DNA from: Candidatus Zixiibacteriota bacterium
GTDB taxonomy: Bacteria > Zixibacteria > MSB-5A5 > SM1-73
DNA: 22,184 nucleotides
Assembly (NCBI GenBank): GCA_023127875.1
Contig: JAGMFA010000014.1
Location: forward strand, 1-22,184
Direction: 5' to 3'
This document shows positions 13,667 through 21,483 of this stretch, one piece after another. Under the pieces are notes generated by a model. That model searched no databases and was not told where the DNA came from. It saw only the letters and a list, made by a program, of their open reading frames with translations. The position numbers and the translations under genes are program-made. The number at the start of each line of letters is the position of its first letter. The stretch's first letter is position 1.

Positions 13667-13725
13667 CACCCGCCGTTTATTCCCATGGGTGAAGCCTACC
13701 AGCCAAGGAACTCCAACGGGAAGCA
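13667..13725 (+). repeat. 59-bp direct repeat, left copy
   Basis: Contains TTATTCCCATGGGTGAAGCC then TACCAGCCAAGGAACTCCAA. It matches 13886-13944 with only a few differences; the copies are separated by 160 bp. Confidence 0.75.
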
Positions 13726-13885
13726 AAGACCTCTCCCTCTGTATCCCCCTCTCCATTTTATAGAGAGGGGTTCATCCTGAAGGGATTTCCCTCGATCCTG
13801 AGATCTTCGGGATCGAAGGACACCCTGAAGGGGACAAAGGGGGTGAGGTTGAATTCGAGGGACTTTGCTTCAAATGGATGTTCTT

Positions 13886-13944
13886 CACCCGCCGGTTATT
13901 CCCATGGGTGAAGCCTACCAGCCAAGGAACTCCAATGGAAAGCA
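13886..13944 (+). repeat. 59-bp direct repeat, right copy
   Basis: Near-identical to 13667-13725. Here the left end forms a perfect 8-bp hairpin, CTTCACCC (13883-13890) with GGGTGAAG (13906-13913), just downstream of the C10 peptidase gene, where it might help stop its transcript. Confidence 0.75.
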
Positions 13945-13961
13945 GGAATCTTTTTCTGTGA

Positions 13962-15389
13962 CTAACAGCCTGGTGGCGGTCCACCTTTGTAAAGATAGTT
14001 GATTAGATAGACCAAGTCTCCCAGATCAACAATTCCATCGCAATTAGCATCTCCAGTCCATAAAGGATTAGGAGCGGGACCGTTTCTGTACAGGTAGTTT
14101 ATCAGATAGACCACATCGCCAAGGTCTATCACTTCGTCACTATTGGCATCGCCCCGTATGGCTGCCGGTATAATGTTCCTGATCAAGTATTCTACCATTG
14201 GATTACTGGAGCCATAAATTTGGTCTATGGTATACCAGGAGGTGTGGGACCCTCCCCATCCATAGTTAATATGATATTGATTCAGTCCGTCGGTATCCCT
14301 CCACCCATCGCAAACGATAGAGTGCCCAGAGATACGATACTGCATAGGACGGCCACTGTCTATCTCTGCCTGGATCACGGAAAACCAATCGTCTGCGGTG
14401 CTATAATCGCTACGGTTCTCTCTATCTATGGAGGAGTCATATCTGAAATATGTAGGGAAGACTGTCAATGCCAGATAAGTCCAGGTTCCCGACCCACATA
14501 CTCCATAGTCCATTTCAAAGGCAACTCCCACTTCGTAGCAAAGTTCAGCCAGCGCATCCTGCTGTTCCTGTGAGCATCCCGATTGGCAGTTATCTGGCAT
14601 GTTCTGCCAATCGTAGGGATCAGAGAAATCAGCACTCAGCCACCCACCTCCAACAGGTCCATTGCAGGAATCGTCTCCATCCCACAAATAGAAGCGAGCG
14701 CCAGTTCCAGAGGGAGGCCAATTCCAGTATTTCATGATCTGGGCGGCCGCAGTTGCCACACAGCCAACCTTGCAATGCCCACCACCATAGCCTATTGGAC
14801 AAAGATTATAATATGGGTCATTTTGATGCCACGAGGTCGTCAAAAGTGGCCCCACTTCTGTCAAGGGTTGGATTTTACCCTGGGTCAAGTCGATCTTAAA
14901 TTCTTTTTGGCTCTTCAAAAACCGGCTCCACTCCGCTCTGTGTTCTCGACCCAAAAGCACATCGCTGTCTGGAGGCTGAACTGCATCCAAACTGCCGTAT
15001 GTTTTGGCATACAACCTTATTCGGTGAAGCAGAACTTCCCGGAGAAGCTGGGGGAATCCGACTCTCTGATTCACGTCCAGCCCGTACTCCTCTGAGTATG
15101 CCTTGATGGGTGGAAGTTCCTTGAGAATGGGCACAACCACGAAGCCTTGAGGAGAAATGGAGAAACAACGAGCCAGAAGTGTATCCCCCTCGACAATTTC
15201 ATCTACGCCTACTATCTGGGGATGAGTTTCCCCAGCCCATTCTGCTTTCTGATGTACCATGAACGAAAGCCAGTTCTGGCAGACCAGCTCCATCTCCTCT
15301 TGGGTTGCCTTCTCGGCTCGTGCTTGCTGAGGGCTGATAGCACACAGCAAGAGAGCCAAACCAATTGTAAGAATGGTAACAACACGCAT
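13962..15389 (-). CDS. Secreted C10 (streptopain-like) cysteine peptidase with dockerin-like tail
   Basis: A 475-residue protein. Signal peptide at residues 1-25 (MRVVTILTIGLALLLCAISP, then QQARA as likely cleavage site). Residues about 26-180 form a propeptide of the Spi/streptopain type. In the C10 peptidase domain the catalytic Cys210 is in VGCVATAAAQIMKYW and His356 in ISGHSIVCDGW, followed by HINYGWGG. Two dockerin-like calcium-loop repeats end the protein (GDANSDEVIDLGDVVYLINY and GDANCDGIVDLGDLVYLINY). I start it at ATG 15389 because AGGAGG lies 6 nt upstream and the signal peptide begins there; an in-frame start at 15455 adds an unlikely 22 residues. A good promoter lies about 140 bp upstream. 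It is made as an inactive secreted precursor and probably processed outside the cell. The tail matches that of the C1A peptidase at 3-2084. Confidence 0.92.
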   Translation of the reverse strand: MRVVTILTIGLALLLCAISPQQARAEKATQEEMELVCQNWLSFMVHQKAEWAGETHPQIVGVDEIVEGDTLLARCFSISPQGFVVVPILKELPPIKAYSEEYGLDVNQRVGFPQLLREVLLHRIRLYAKTYGSLDAVQPPDSDVLLGREHRAEWSRFLKSQKEFKIDLTQGKIQPLTEVGPLLTTSWHQNDPYYNLCPIGYGGGHCKVGCVATAAAQIMKYWNWPPSGTGARFYLWDGDDSCNGPVGGGWLSADFSDPYDWQNMPDNCQSGCSQEQQDALAELCYEVGVAFEMDYGVCGSGTWTYLALTVFPTYFRYDSSIDRENRSDYSTADDWFSVIQAEIDSGRPMQYRISGHSIVCDGWRDTDGLNQYHINYGWGGSHTSWYTIDQIYGSSNPMVEYLIRNIIPAAIRGDANSDEVIDLGDVVYLINYLYRNGPAPNPLWTGDANCDGIVDLGDLVYLINYLYKGGPPPGC

Positions 15390-15533
15390 AACGAACTCCT
15401 CCTTGGGGTAAAGTACGCAGGTTATTTCAAGACGACACCATGGTGGCAGACTCAAACCATATGAAGACCTCTGATGGAATTCCAGGTCGGTGCGCCGGAA
15501 TCATTTCCTCGTGGCTACAAGTTATCTTTATAT

Positions 15534-15562
15534 ATTATAACTTATACACAGCCAAAAGTCAA
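15534..15562 (-). promoter_or_regulatory. Promoter of the C10 peptidase gene
   Basis: On the minus strand, TTGACT (15557-15562) and TATAAT (15534-15539) are 17 bp apart within AT-rich DNA. Transcription would start near 15527, leaving a leader of about 138 nt before the ATG at 15389. Confidence 0.75.
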
Positions 15563-15778
15563 GAAAAAACATGTTTGTAGAGACCCAATACAAATCATAC
15601 ACTCCCCAAAGGTGTGTCCGTATGGGCACACCAACGGCGGGTTGGATGATAATGTCTACAGATAGCAGAAAGTTCCTCACAGCAGATGTAGCAGACTTGT
15701 AGTGAGCGTAGCGAATCTATTAAGCAGATAAAAAACGATGACGAATAACGGATGACGGATAACGAATAATGATTTAGA

Positions 15779-15850
15779 GTTATCAGCTTAATCTCATTAA
15801 TCAGCTGTGAGATATTCCTTGCTCTGAGACGGATTGTCCTACGGATCCTT
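15779..15850 (+). repeat. ATCAGCTGTGAG dispersed repeat, long copy
   Basis: Begins GTTATCAGCTTAATCTC, TTAATCAGCTGTGAG, and continues with CCTTGCTC, GACGGATTGTCCT and GGATCCTT, parallel to 13582-13660. Confidence 0.55.
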
Positions 15851-15921
15851 CGAGCGTCCGCCCGCCCGTCTGGGCGGATTATCATCCATCTTCCGTGCCG
15901 CACGAATTCTGTATCTTGAAA

Positions 15922-16042
15922 GGAGTGCATCAGCTTGTCGGAGCAAAGCGTCTGGGCGGAGACCCCGACTTGGCGGGGCTGATGCATGCAAAAGCCCCGC
16001 AGAGCGGGATTTCCACTTCGCTTCAACAAGCTTTTGCACTCC
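15922..16042. mobile_element. MITE-like element with terminal inverted repeats
   Basis: A 121-bp unit bounded by 17-bp inverted ends, GGAGTGCATCAGCTTGT and ACAAGCTTTTGCACTCC, pairing at 15 of 17 positions. Internal hairpins include GCATCAGC/GCTGATGC and CCCCG-ACTTGG-CGGGG. It encodes nothing. A target-site duplication is not evident, so mobility is inferred from structure only. Confidence 0.45.
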
Positions 16043-16095
16043 AGTGAAGAACCTACCCCCTCTACATCAGAGGGAGCGCATTTATGCGATCCGCC

Positions 16096-16234
16096 GGGTT
16101 CGATGAATCGAACCCCTACATCTAATTCCTCTTATTGCTCCTGGGTGGATGTTACCATCCACCCTTATGCCGTGAAAGTTGTGGCAGGGTATCCTTTCGG
16201 CCTCCGTCCTCAGGACAAGCCCTTACCCTGCCAC
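16096..16234. repeat. Run of three hairpins
   Basis: GGGTTCGAT (16096-16104)/ATCGAACCC (16107-16115); GGGTGGAT (16143-16150)/ATCCACCC (16157-16164); GTGGCAGGGTA (16181-16191)/TACCCTGCCAC (16224-16234). All arms are perfect. No coding sequence. Confidence 0.65.
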
Positions 16235-16243
16235 ATAGATAAA

Positions 16244-16269
16244 GGTCGAGGGTGAGGGCACCCTCGACC
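16244..16269 (-). terminator. Likely terminator of the ileS-rluD operon
   Basis: Perfect arms GGTCGAGGGT (16244-16253) and ACCCTCGACC (16260-16269), starting 11 nt after the rluD stop. On the minus strand the stem is followed by TTTATCTAT, a short T-rich run. It may also be part of the adjoining hairpin array. Confidence 0.55.
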
Positions 16270-16279
16270 AACGACGAAA

Positions 16280-17254
16280 TTACCTGCGGAGGAGAGTTAA
16301 GACGCTTTCTATGTCTTCTGGCAAAGGGGAATCGAACTCTTTATATTCTTTTGTCCTGGGATGAACGAAGCCTAACTTTTTGGCGTGAAGAGTCTGCCGG
16401 TCAATTGTGCTTAAAAGTTTGTGAGCGAAAGGGCGATCTCTGTCATAAATGCCTTTGATCCACTTCTGTCTGCCGCCATATTCCGGATCACCCAACACCG
16501 GATGATTCAGATAGGAAAGATGAACCCGGATCTGGTGAGTTCTACCGGTCTTCAACCGGATGGACAAAAGATCACACAGGTCAAATCTCTCCAGAACTTT
16601 ATACTGGGTTAACGATTCCCGCCCTTTTTGTCGGGTCACCGCCATCTTTTTTCTGTCCTTGACGGCTCTTCCAATAGGAGCTTCGATAGTCCCTTCCTCA
16701 GAAGGTATGTGTCCCCAAGTCAATGCGATATATTCGCGCAGAAGAGTCCTGTCTTTTATTTGCTCAGTCAGACATAGGTGGGCAAAATCGCTTTTTGCCA
16801 CCACCAAAAGCCCGGATGTGTTCTTATCCAGCCGGTGCACAATGCCCGGTCGCAAAACCCCGTTTATTCCAGACAAATCTTTACAGTGAAAGAGAAGGGC
16901 GTTTACCAGAGTATGAGAGTAGTTTCCCGCTGCAGGATGAACCACCATCCCTGCTTTTTTGTTCACCACTAAAAGATCAGAGTCCTCATAAACGATGTCC
17001 AGAGGTATGTCCTCCGGATCAAGGGATGGTTTTTCTAAAGGAGGAACTTCAATTTTAATTTTCTCTCCTCCTTTTATCTTGTAAGAAGGTTTTATGGGCT
17101 TGCCATCCACCAATATATTATGATCTGCGATCAATTTCTGAATAAAAGCGCGGGAGAGACCAAGATCCTCTTGGGAGAGAAACAGATCTATTCTTTTTCC
17201 TGACGCTCTTTGGGGTGATGAAATCTTTATCCTTCTTGTGGAGTTTTTCTCCAT
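16280..17254 (-). CDS. rluD: 23S rRNA pseudouridine synthase, RluA/RluD family
   Basis: A 324-residue protein. An N-terminal S4-like RNA-binding domain (about residues 19-82, LSRAFIQKLIADHNILVDGK) is followed by the RluA-type catalytic domain. The catalytic Asp lies in GIVHRLDKNTSGLLVVAK. Other family motifs: VVHPAAGNYSHTLVNALL, REYIALTWG, LKTGRTHQIRVHLSYLNHPVLGDPEYGG and LHAKKLGFVHP. It converts specific uridines of large-subunit rRNA to pseudouridine; RluD (helix 69) is the closest fit by domain make-up, though the exact target cannot be read from sequence. The ATG lies 3 nt after the lspA stop, so it is cotranscribed and probably translationally coupled. It is last in the operon, before a hairpin. 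Confidence 0.92.
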   Translation of the reverse strand: MEKNSTRRIKISSPQRASGKRIDLFLSQEDLGLSRAFIQKLIADHNILVDGKPIKPSYKIKGGEKIKIEVPPLEKPSLDPEDIPLDIVYEDSDLLVVNKKAGMVVHPAAGNYSHTLVNALLFHCKDLSGINGVLRPGIVHRLDKNTSGLLVVAKSDFAHLCLTEQIKDRTLLREYIALTWGHIPSEEGTIEAPIGRAVKDRKKMAVTRQKGRESLTQYKVLERFDLCDLLSIRLKTGRTHQIRVHLSYLNHPVLGDPEYGGRQKWIKGIYDRDRPFAHKLLSTIDRQTLHAKKLGFVHPRTKEYKEFDSPLPEDIESVLTLLRR

Positions 17255-17257
17255 CGA

Positions 17258-17821
17258 TCACGCAGAATTATGAAAAGTATCAGGGGTTGAGCTTTCTTTG
17301 TAAAACAGAAGATGAATGATCACCAAAACCATTCCAATCAAAACAAAGCTGTCCGCTAAATTGAACACGGGCCAGCGGTCAAGATAAAAGTTAGGGAATT
17401 TGAAAAATAAAATTTTTGTCGGAGGAAGGGTTAGATTAAAGAAATCGAAATCCAGAAAGTCGACCACCTCTCCAAAGCGGAAACGATCTATCAAATTTCC
17501 AACAGCCCCTCCCAACACTAAGCAAAGCCCTATCCTGAATGTTTTTCCATTTGCTCTGGTTTTGAAAAAAAACCATAGGGTGACCCCGATGGCTAAAATA
17601 GAAATGAAGGTGTAGAAATTTTGACTTCCCAATCTGGTTCCGAATACTCCGCCCGGATTCAAAACCAGCGTGAGCCTGAAGAAACTACCTACAACTGGAA
17701 CAGACTCACCCGGATAAAGAAGATGAATCATCACGGTTTTGGAAAGTTGATCCACAAGGATAGCCAACACCGTGATGATCAAAAATATGCGAGGAAAAGC
17801 CCTGAGAAGTTTTTTGACCAA
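17258..17821 (-). CDS. lspA: Lipoprotein signal peptidase (signal peptidase II)
   Basis: An inner-membrane aspartic protease that cleaves the signal from diacylglyceryl-modified prolipoproteins. Four membrane segments are seen (IFLIITVLAILVDQL; TFISILAIGVTLWFFF; RIGLCLVLGGAVGNLI; SFVLIGMVLVIIHLL). Motifs: DQLSK, NPGGVFG, GNLIDRFRFGEVVDF (first catalytic Asp) and FNLADSFVLIG (second). I prefer the TTG at 17821 (187 residues) because AGGAG lies 5 nt upstream and the product then begins MVKKLLRAF. The ATG at 17854 would translate a perfect 22-bp palindrome and has no ribosome binding site. Third gene of the ileS operon, overlapping closely with rluD. Small lipoproteins such as the one at 8943-9272 would be substrates. 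Confidence 0.9.
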   Translation of the reverse strand: MVKKLLRAFPRIFLIITVLAILVDQLSKTVMIHLLYPGESVPVVGSFFRLTLVLNPGGVFGTRLGSQNFYTFISILAIGVTLWFFFKTRANGKTFRIGLCLVLGGAVGNLIDRFRFGEVVDFLDFDFFNLTLPPTKILFFKFPNFYLDRWPVFNLADSFVLIGMVLVIIHLLFYKESSTPDTFHNSA

Positions 17822-17834
17822 ATCATCTCCTGCC

Positions 17835-17856
17835 GCATGAACCATATGGTTCATGC
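17835..17856. promoter_or_regulatory. Perfect 22-bp palindrome before lspA
   Basis: Half-site GCATGAACCAT (17835-17845) and its exact complement ATGGTTCATGC (17846-17856) with no spacer. It lies between the traR/dksA-like stop and the preferred lspA start, overlapping the alternative ATG. It could be a repressor operator or an RNA hairpin tuning lspA translation. Confidence 0.5.
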
Positions 17857-17872
17857 CTGCGGAAAAAAACCT

Positions 17873-18262
17873 TCATCGAGTTTCCTTGGCTTTCTTGAGC
17901 TCCTCCGCTTCCTTGCAAGCTATGCAAAATCGAGCATGTGGCACTGCCTCCAGTCGGGTAGGACTTATCTCTTTTCCGCATTCCTGGCATTTTCCGTAGG
18001 TTTTGTCCTTGATGCGGCGCAAAGCCTCGTCTATGTGATGAAGGAACCTGCCGCTTTTGGAGGCTAATTGAAATGCTTTTTCTCTCTCGAAGGAATCTGT
18101 GCCCTGATCCGCCATATGGGTGGAGTAAGAGGAAATCTCTCCGGATGCGTCCTTGACCGTGCTGTTTAAGCCGGATTTTTTTAAAAGACCCAACTCCTCC
18201 AGCAATTCCGCCCTTCTGGCTAAAAGCAGTTTTTCGAATTTCTGCAGATCCTTTTTCTTCAT
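17873..18262 (-). CDS. TraR/DksA-family zinc-finger protein
   Basis: A 129-residue protein. A long N-terminal coiled coil (residues 1-80, KKDLQKFEKLLLARRAELLEEL) carries acidic residues near the tip (HMADQGTDSFEREKAF). A C-terminal four-Cys zinc finger follows, CQECG then FCIAC, 17 residues between the Cys pairs. DksA/TraR proteins enter the RNA polymerase secondary channel and alter initiation at stringently controlled promoters. It is shorter than E. coli DksA (151) and longer than TraR (73). GGAGGA lies a few nt before the ATG, 13 nt after the ileS stop, so it is in the ileS operon. This position between ileS and lspA is common in many bacteria. Whether it is a true DksA homologue or a general family member is unclear. 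Confidence 0.85.
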   Translation of the reverse strand: MKKKDLQKFEKLLLARRAELLEELGLLKKSGLNSTVKDASGEISSYSTHMADQGTDSFEREKAFQLASKSGRFLHHIDEALRRIKDKTYGKCQECGKEISPTRLEAVPHARFCIACKEAEELKKAKETR

Positions 18263-18275
18263 CTTCTTCCTCCGC

Positions 18276-21200
18276 TTAAGGTCTGACTCTTTCTATGGAG
18301 ATTACTGCCTTCTCCCCATTTATATCCCACTCCCCGGTGCGCTCACCTTTGGCCGCAGAAAGCGAAAGATCCTTCACTAAAGTCTCTTTTTTGATGTAAT
18401 CTTCAAACGCCTTAATCGCCCGGTTGAGTCGAGAAGTGGTTTTTATGTTTGCCTTTATTCGATCCATCACCTCAAAGTCTGCCGCCTTGCGCATGTTTTG
18501 AATCTTATTGACTAACTCTCGCGCAAAGCCCTCATCCTTTAATTCTTCCGTTAAATCGGTGGAAAGCGCCACCCTATACTCATTTTCCGACTCCACCACC
18601 CAACCCTCTTTTTCCTTCTCCGAAATCTCCATATCCTCCGGCTCCAACTCCGAGCTTGCCCCATCTAAGTCTATGTTCAATTTACCTTCCTCTTTGAATT
18701 TCCTCAGCTCTTCCCGACTTAACGATTTTATCTTCTCAGCCACCTGATTGGCTTTCTTTCCCCATTTGGGACCCAGTTGACTGAAATTTGGCTTGGCAGA
18801 AAGCTGGGTCAACTGAAGATCTGCATCCCATAAGGATATCTTTTTTAGGTTGAGCTCTTCTGAGATCAAATCTGACAAAGACTTTAAATCCTCTTTGGAT
18901 TCTTCCCTGGGAAGAGCAACCAGCATCTCTCCCAGAGGTTGCCTTATCTTTATCTGTGCCCTGCTTCGAGCCGCCCTTCCTAAGATGACGATCCTCCGTA
19001 AGCTGTTCATCTTCTGGTCCAATTTTTTGTCGACATGTTTTTCCACAACTTCAGGGAACTCAGTTAGATGCACACTTTCCGGGAATTTTGGGTCGATCTT
19101 GGCGCAAAGTTCTCTGTATAGTTCCTCCGCTATGAAGGGGGTATAGGGAGCGATCAACTTACATACACCTACCAGGCACTCCCACAGAGTCAGATAGGCG
19201 GAGATCTTATCCTTAGTCTCTTCGGATTGCCAGAACCTTCTCCGGCTCCTTCGCACATACCAGTTGCTCAAGTCCTCTACCACAAAGTCCTGAATATGAC
19301 GAGCGGCTCTGGTCAGATCATAATGATCTAAAGCGTGAGTGACCTGCCCGATCAAAGAATTCAATCTGGATATAATCCACCTGTCCAGATCTGTTCTCTC
19401 CTCCACACTTATCTGGTGCTTTGAAGGATCGAATTGGTCGATATTGGCATAAAGCGCGAAAAAGGAATAGGTATTTCTTAAGGTGCTTAAGAACTTCCTT
19501 CCCACCTCGGTTATCACATTTTTGTCGATTCTGGTGGGAAGCCAGGGCTGACTCACCCACAGCATATACCATCTCAGTGCATCTGCACCCTGAACATCCA
19601 AAACCTCCCAGGGGTCTATCACGTTTCCTTTAGATTTGTGCATCTTAAAACCATCTTTATCCTGAACCAACTCTATCACGATCACGTTTTTGAAGGCAGG
19701 TTGATCCAAAAGAAATGTGGAGATGGCCAAGAGGCTGTAAAACCATCCTCTGGTCTGATCCACCGCCTCGGAGATAAACTCGCTGGGGAACTTATCCTCA
19801 AAATCATCTTTGTGCTCGAAGGGATAATGCCATTGAGCATATGGCATGGAGCCGGAGTCAAACCAGCAATCGATCACCTCCGGGGTGCGATGCATAACTC
19901 CATCACAATGGGGACACCTCAAACTGATTTGGTCTATCATGGGCTTGTGGAGATTCATATCTTTCTTAAAACTGGATAAGAATTCATCTTCAACGGCCGA
20001 ATCCAAAAGCTCTTTAATGCTGGGCACGGATTTTTTCTCCCCACACTTATCGCAGATCCAGATATTCAAAGGCGTTCCCCAGAACCTTTCTCGAGAAAGC
20101 GCCCAGTCCACATTGTTTTCTAACCATTCCCCGAACCGCCCGGAGCCAATCTCCGGCGGATACCAGTTTATCCTTTTGTTGTTCTCCAAAAGCTTATCTT
20201 TAAAGGCTGTAGTTCGGATATACCAAGACTTTCGGGCATAATAGATCAAAGGAGAGTTGCATCTCCAACAGAAGGGATAGGTATGAACATACTCACCTCT
20301 TTTATACAAGAGATTTCTTTTCTTCAGATCCTCCATTATGCCTTCATCTGCATCTTTTACAAACATACCTTTCCACGGGGTGACCTCAGCAGTGAATTCC
20401 CCTTTGGCGTCCACCGGCTGGATTACGGGCAAACCATATTTCTGCCCCACCTCATAGTCGTCTTGTCCGAATGCTGGGGCGATATGGACAATCCCGGTTC
20501 CCTCCTCCACACTAACAAAGTCTGCTAAGATCACATAAAACGCCTTTGATCTGTCCATCTCTGCGAAAGTGTACAGGGGTTCATATCTTAATTTCTCCAA
20601 ATCTCTTCCCTTGAACTCCTCCTTTATCTGGTATTCGCCATCTAGAGACTGATTTAGAAGTGCTCTGGCCAAGATCAATTCCTCACCTTGATGCTCCACT
20701 TTTACATACTCAATGTCCGCACCCACTGCCAAAGCCACGTTGGAGATCAAGGTCCAGGGAGTGGTGGTCCATACCAGAAAGTAGGTGTTGGGCTTCCCTT
20801 CCAATTTCATCTTAACGCATACCGAAGGATCGGAGACCTCCTCATATCCTTGAGCCACCTCATGGCTGGATAGAGGGGTGCCGCATCTGGGGCAATAGGG
20901 AACAATTCGATGTCCCTGATAGATAAAGCCCTTCTCCCAGAACTGAGAGAGAATCCACCAGACGCTTTCTATGTATTCGTTGGAACAGGTTATATAGGCT
21001 CCGTCTAAATCCAGCCAGTAGCCGATCCTGACAGTAAGCTCATCCCATTCCTTTTTGTACCGGAAAACGCTTTTTTGGCATTGGGCGTTGAACTTGTCAA
21101 TGCCAAATTCTTCTACCTTCGCCTTATTGTCTAGCCCCAGCTCCTTTTCCACCTCTATCTCCACCGGAAGCCCATGGGTATCCCAGCCCGCTTTTCTTTC

Positions 21201-21437
21201 CACCTTAAATCCTCGCATGGTCTTGTAACGGCAGACCAAATCTTTTATGGTGCGGGAGATCACGTGATGAATCCCCGGTCTTCCATTGGCAGTAGGAGGT
21301 CCCTCGTAGAACACAAAATCGGGGGCGTCCTTTCGGATCTGGATGCTTTTATGGAAAATATTCTCCTTATCCCAGAACGCAAGTATCCCTTTTTCCATCT
21401 CCGGATAGTTGAAGTCTTCTTTGATCTCTTTAAACAT
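18276..21437 (-). CDS. ileS: Isoleucyl-tRNA synthetase, type 2 (IleRS2) with GXHH motif
   Basis: A 1053-residue protein charging tRNA-Ile. I start it at ATG 21437 (MFKEIKEDFNYPEMEKGIL), the usual N-terminus; an in-frame TTG at 21479 adds 14 unlikely residues. The first signature is GIHH (residues 55-58, in ANGRPGIHHVISRTIKD) instead of HxGH. The second is KMHKSKGN. The editing domain (TTTPWTLISNVALAVG, GTGIVHIAPAFGQDDY) is intact. Zinc-type Cys pairs occur at CDKCG and CPHC. WDTHGLPVEIEVEKELG and GSMPYAQWHYPFE are typical of the eukaryote-like type 2 group. It heads the operon ileS, traR/dksA-like, lspA, rluD. No T-box leader is seen: only about 100 bp separate it from the transposase gene, and that gap holds a hairpin-pair element. 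Confidence 0.95.
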   Translation of the reverse strand: MFKEIKEDFNYPEMEKGILAFWDKENIFHKSIQIRKDAPDFVFYEGPPTANGRPGIHHVISRTIKDLVCRYKTMRGFKVERKAGWDTHGLPVEIEVEKELGLDNKAKVEEFGIDKFNAQCQKSVFRYKKEWDELTVRIGYWLDLDGAYITCSNEYIESVWWILSQFWEKGFIYQGHRIVPYCPRCGTPLSSHEVAQGYEEVSDPSVCVKMKLEGKPNTYFLVWTTTPWTLISNVALAVGADIEYVKVEHQGEELILARALLNQSLDGEYQIKEEFKGRDLEKLRYEPLYTFAEMDRSKAFYVILADFVSVEEGTGIVHIAPAFGQDDYEVGQKYGLPVIQPVDAKGEFTAEVTPWKGMFVKDADEGIMEDLKKRNLLYKRGEYVHTYPFCWRCNSPLIYYARKSWYIRTTAFKDKLLENNKRINWYPPEIGSGRFGEWLENNVDWALSRERFWGTPLNIWICDKCGEKKSVPSIKELLDSAVEDEFLSSFKKDMNLHKPMIDQISLRCPHCDGVMHRTPEVIDCWFDSGSMPYAQWHYPFEHKDDFEDKFPSEFISEAVDQTRGWFYSLLAISTFLLDQPAFKNVIVIELVQDKDGFKMHKSKGNVIDPWEVLDVQGADALRWYMLWVSQPWLPTRIDKNVITEVGRKFLSTLRNTYSFFALYANIDQFDPSKHQISVEERTDLDRWIISRLNSLIGQVTHALDHYDLTRAARHIQDFVVEDLSNWYVRRSRRRFWQSEETKDKISAYLTLWECLVGVCKLIAPYTPFIAEELYRELCAKIDPKFPESVHLTEFPEVVEKHVDKKLDQKMNSLRRIVILGRAARSRAQIKIRQPLGEMLVALPREESKEDLKSLSDLISEELNLKKISLWDADLQLTQLSAKPNFSQLGPKWGKKANQVAEKIKSLSREELRKFKEEGKLNIDLDGASSELEPEDMEISEKEKEGWVVESENEYRVALSTDLTEELKDEGFARELVNKIQNMRKAADFEVMDRIKANIKTTSRLNRAIKAFEDYIKKETLVKDLSLSAAKGERTGEWDINGEKAVISIERVRP

Positions 21438-21483
21438 CAGTGGTTTCCGACCTTTCGTTGAACAATTGTTTGGTGACAATCAC

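Larger units (their letters stand above)
13442..13961. other. Repeat-only stretch between the AbfD remnant and the C10 peptidase
   Basis: No credible gene. Contents: a perfect hairpin at 13470-13502, a hairpin CCAGACGG/CCGTCTGG (13534-13553), the ATCAGCTGTGAG repeat (13582-13660), and a 59-bp direct repeat (13667-13725 and 13886-13944). The DNA between the direct repeats (about 13730-13850) is C-rich then G-rich and related to 5818-5897. Confidence 0.6.
15563..16279. other. Gene-free stretch filled with repeats
   Basis: No credible coding sequence; ORFs on both strands here are short, rich in Arg/Pro and translate the repeats. It holds short tandem-like ATGACGAATAACGGATGACG-type sequence (about 15738-15770), the ATCAGCTGTGAG repeat (15779-15850), a MITE-like element (15922-16042) and a run of hairpins (16096-16269). 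Confidence 0.55.

Noticed and set aside
13667..13944. CRISPR array
   Set aside because: Only two repeat copies, 160 bp apart, of 59 bp; there is no regular repeat-spacer pattern and no cas gene.
14583..15095. 170-codon plus-strand ORF opposite the C10 peptidase
   Set aside because: It is the shadow of a clearly real gene with signal peptide, active site and dockerin-like tail on the other strand.
15595..16039. Minus-strand ORFs of 66-144 codons
   Set aside because: They translate through the MITE-like and hairpin repeats, are rich in Arg and Pro, and have no ribosome binding site or recognisable domain.
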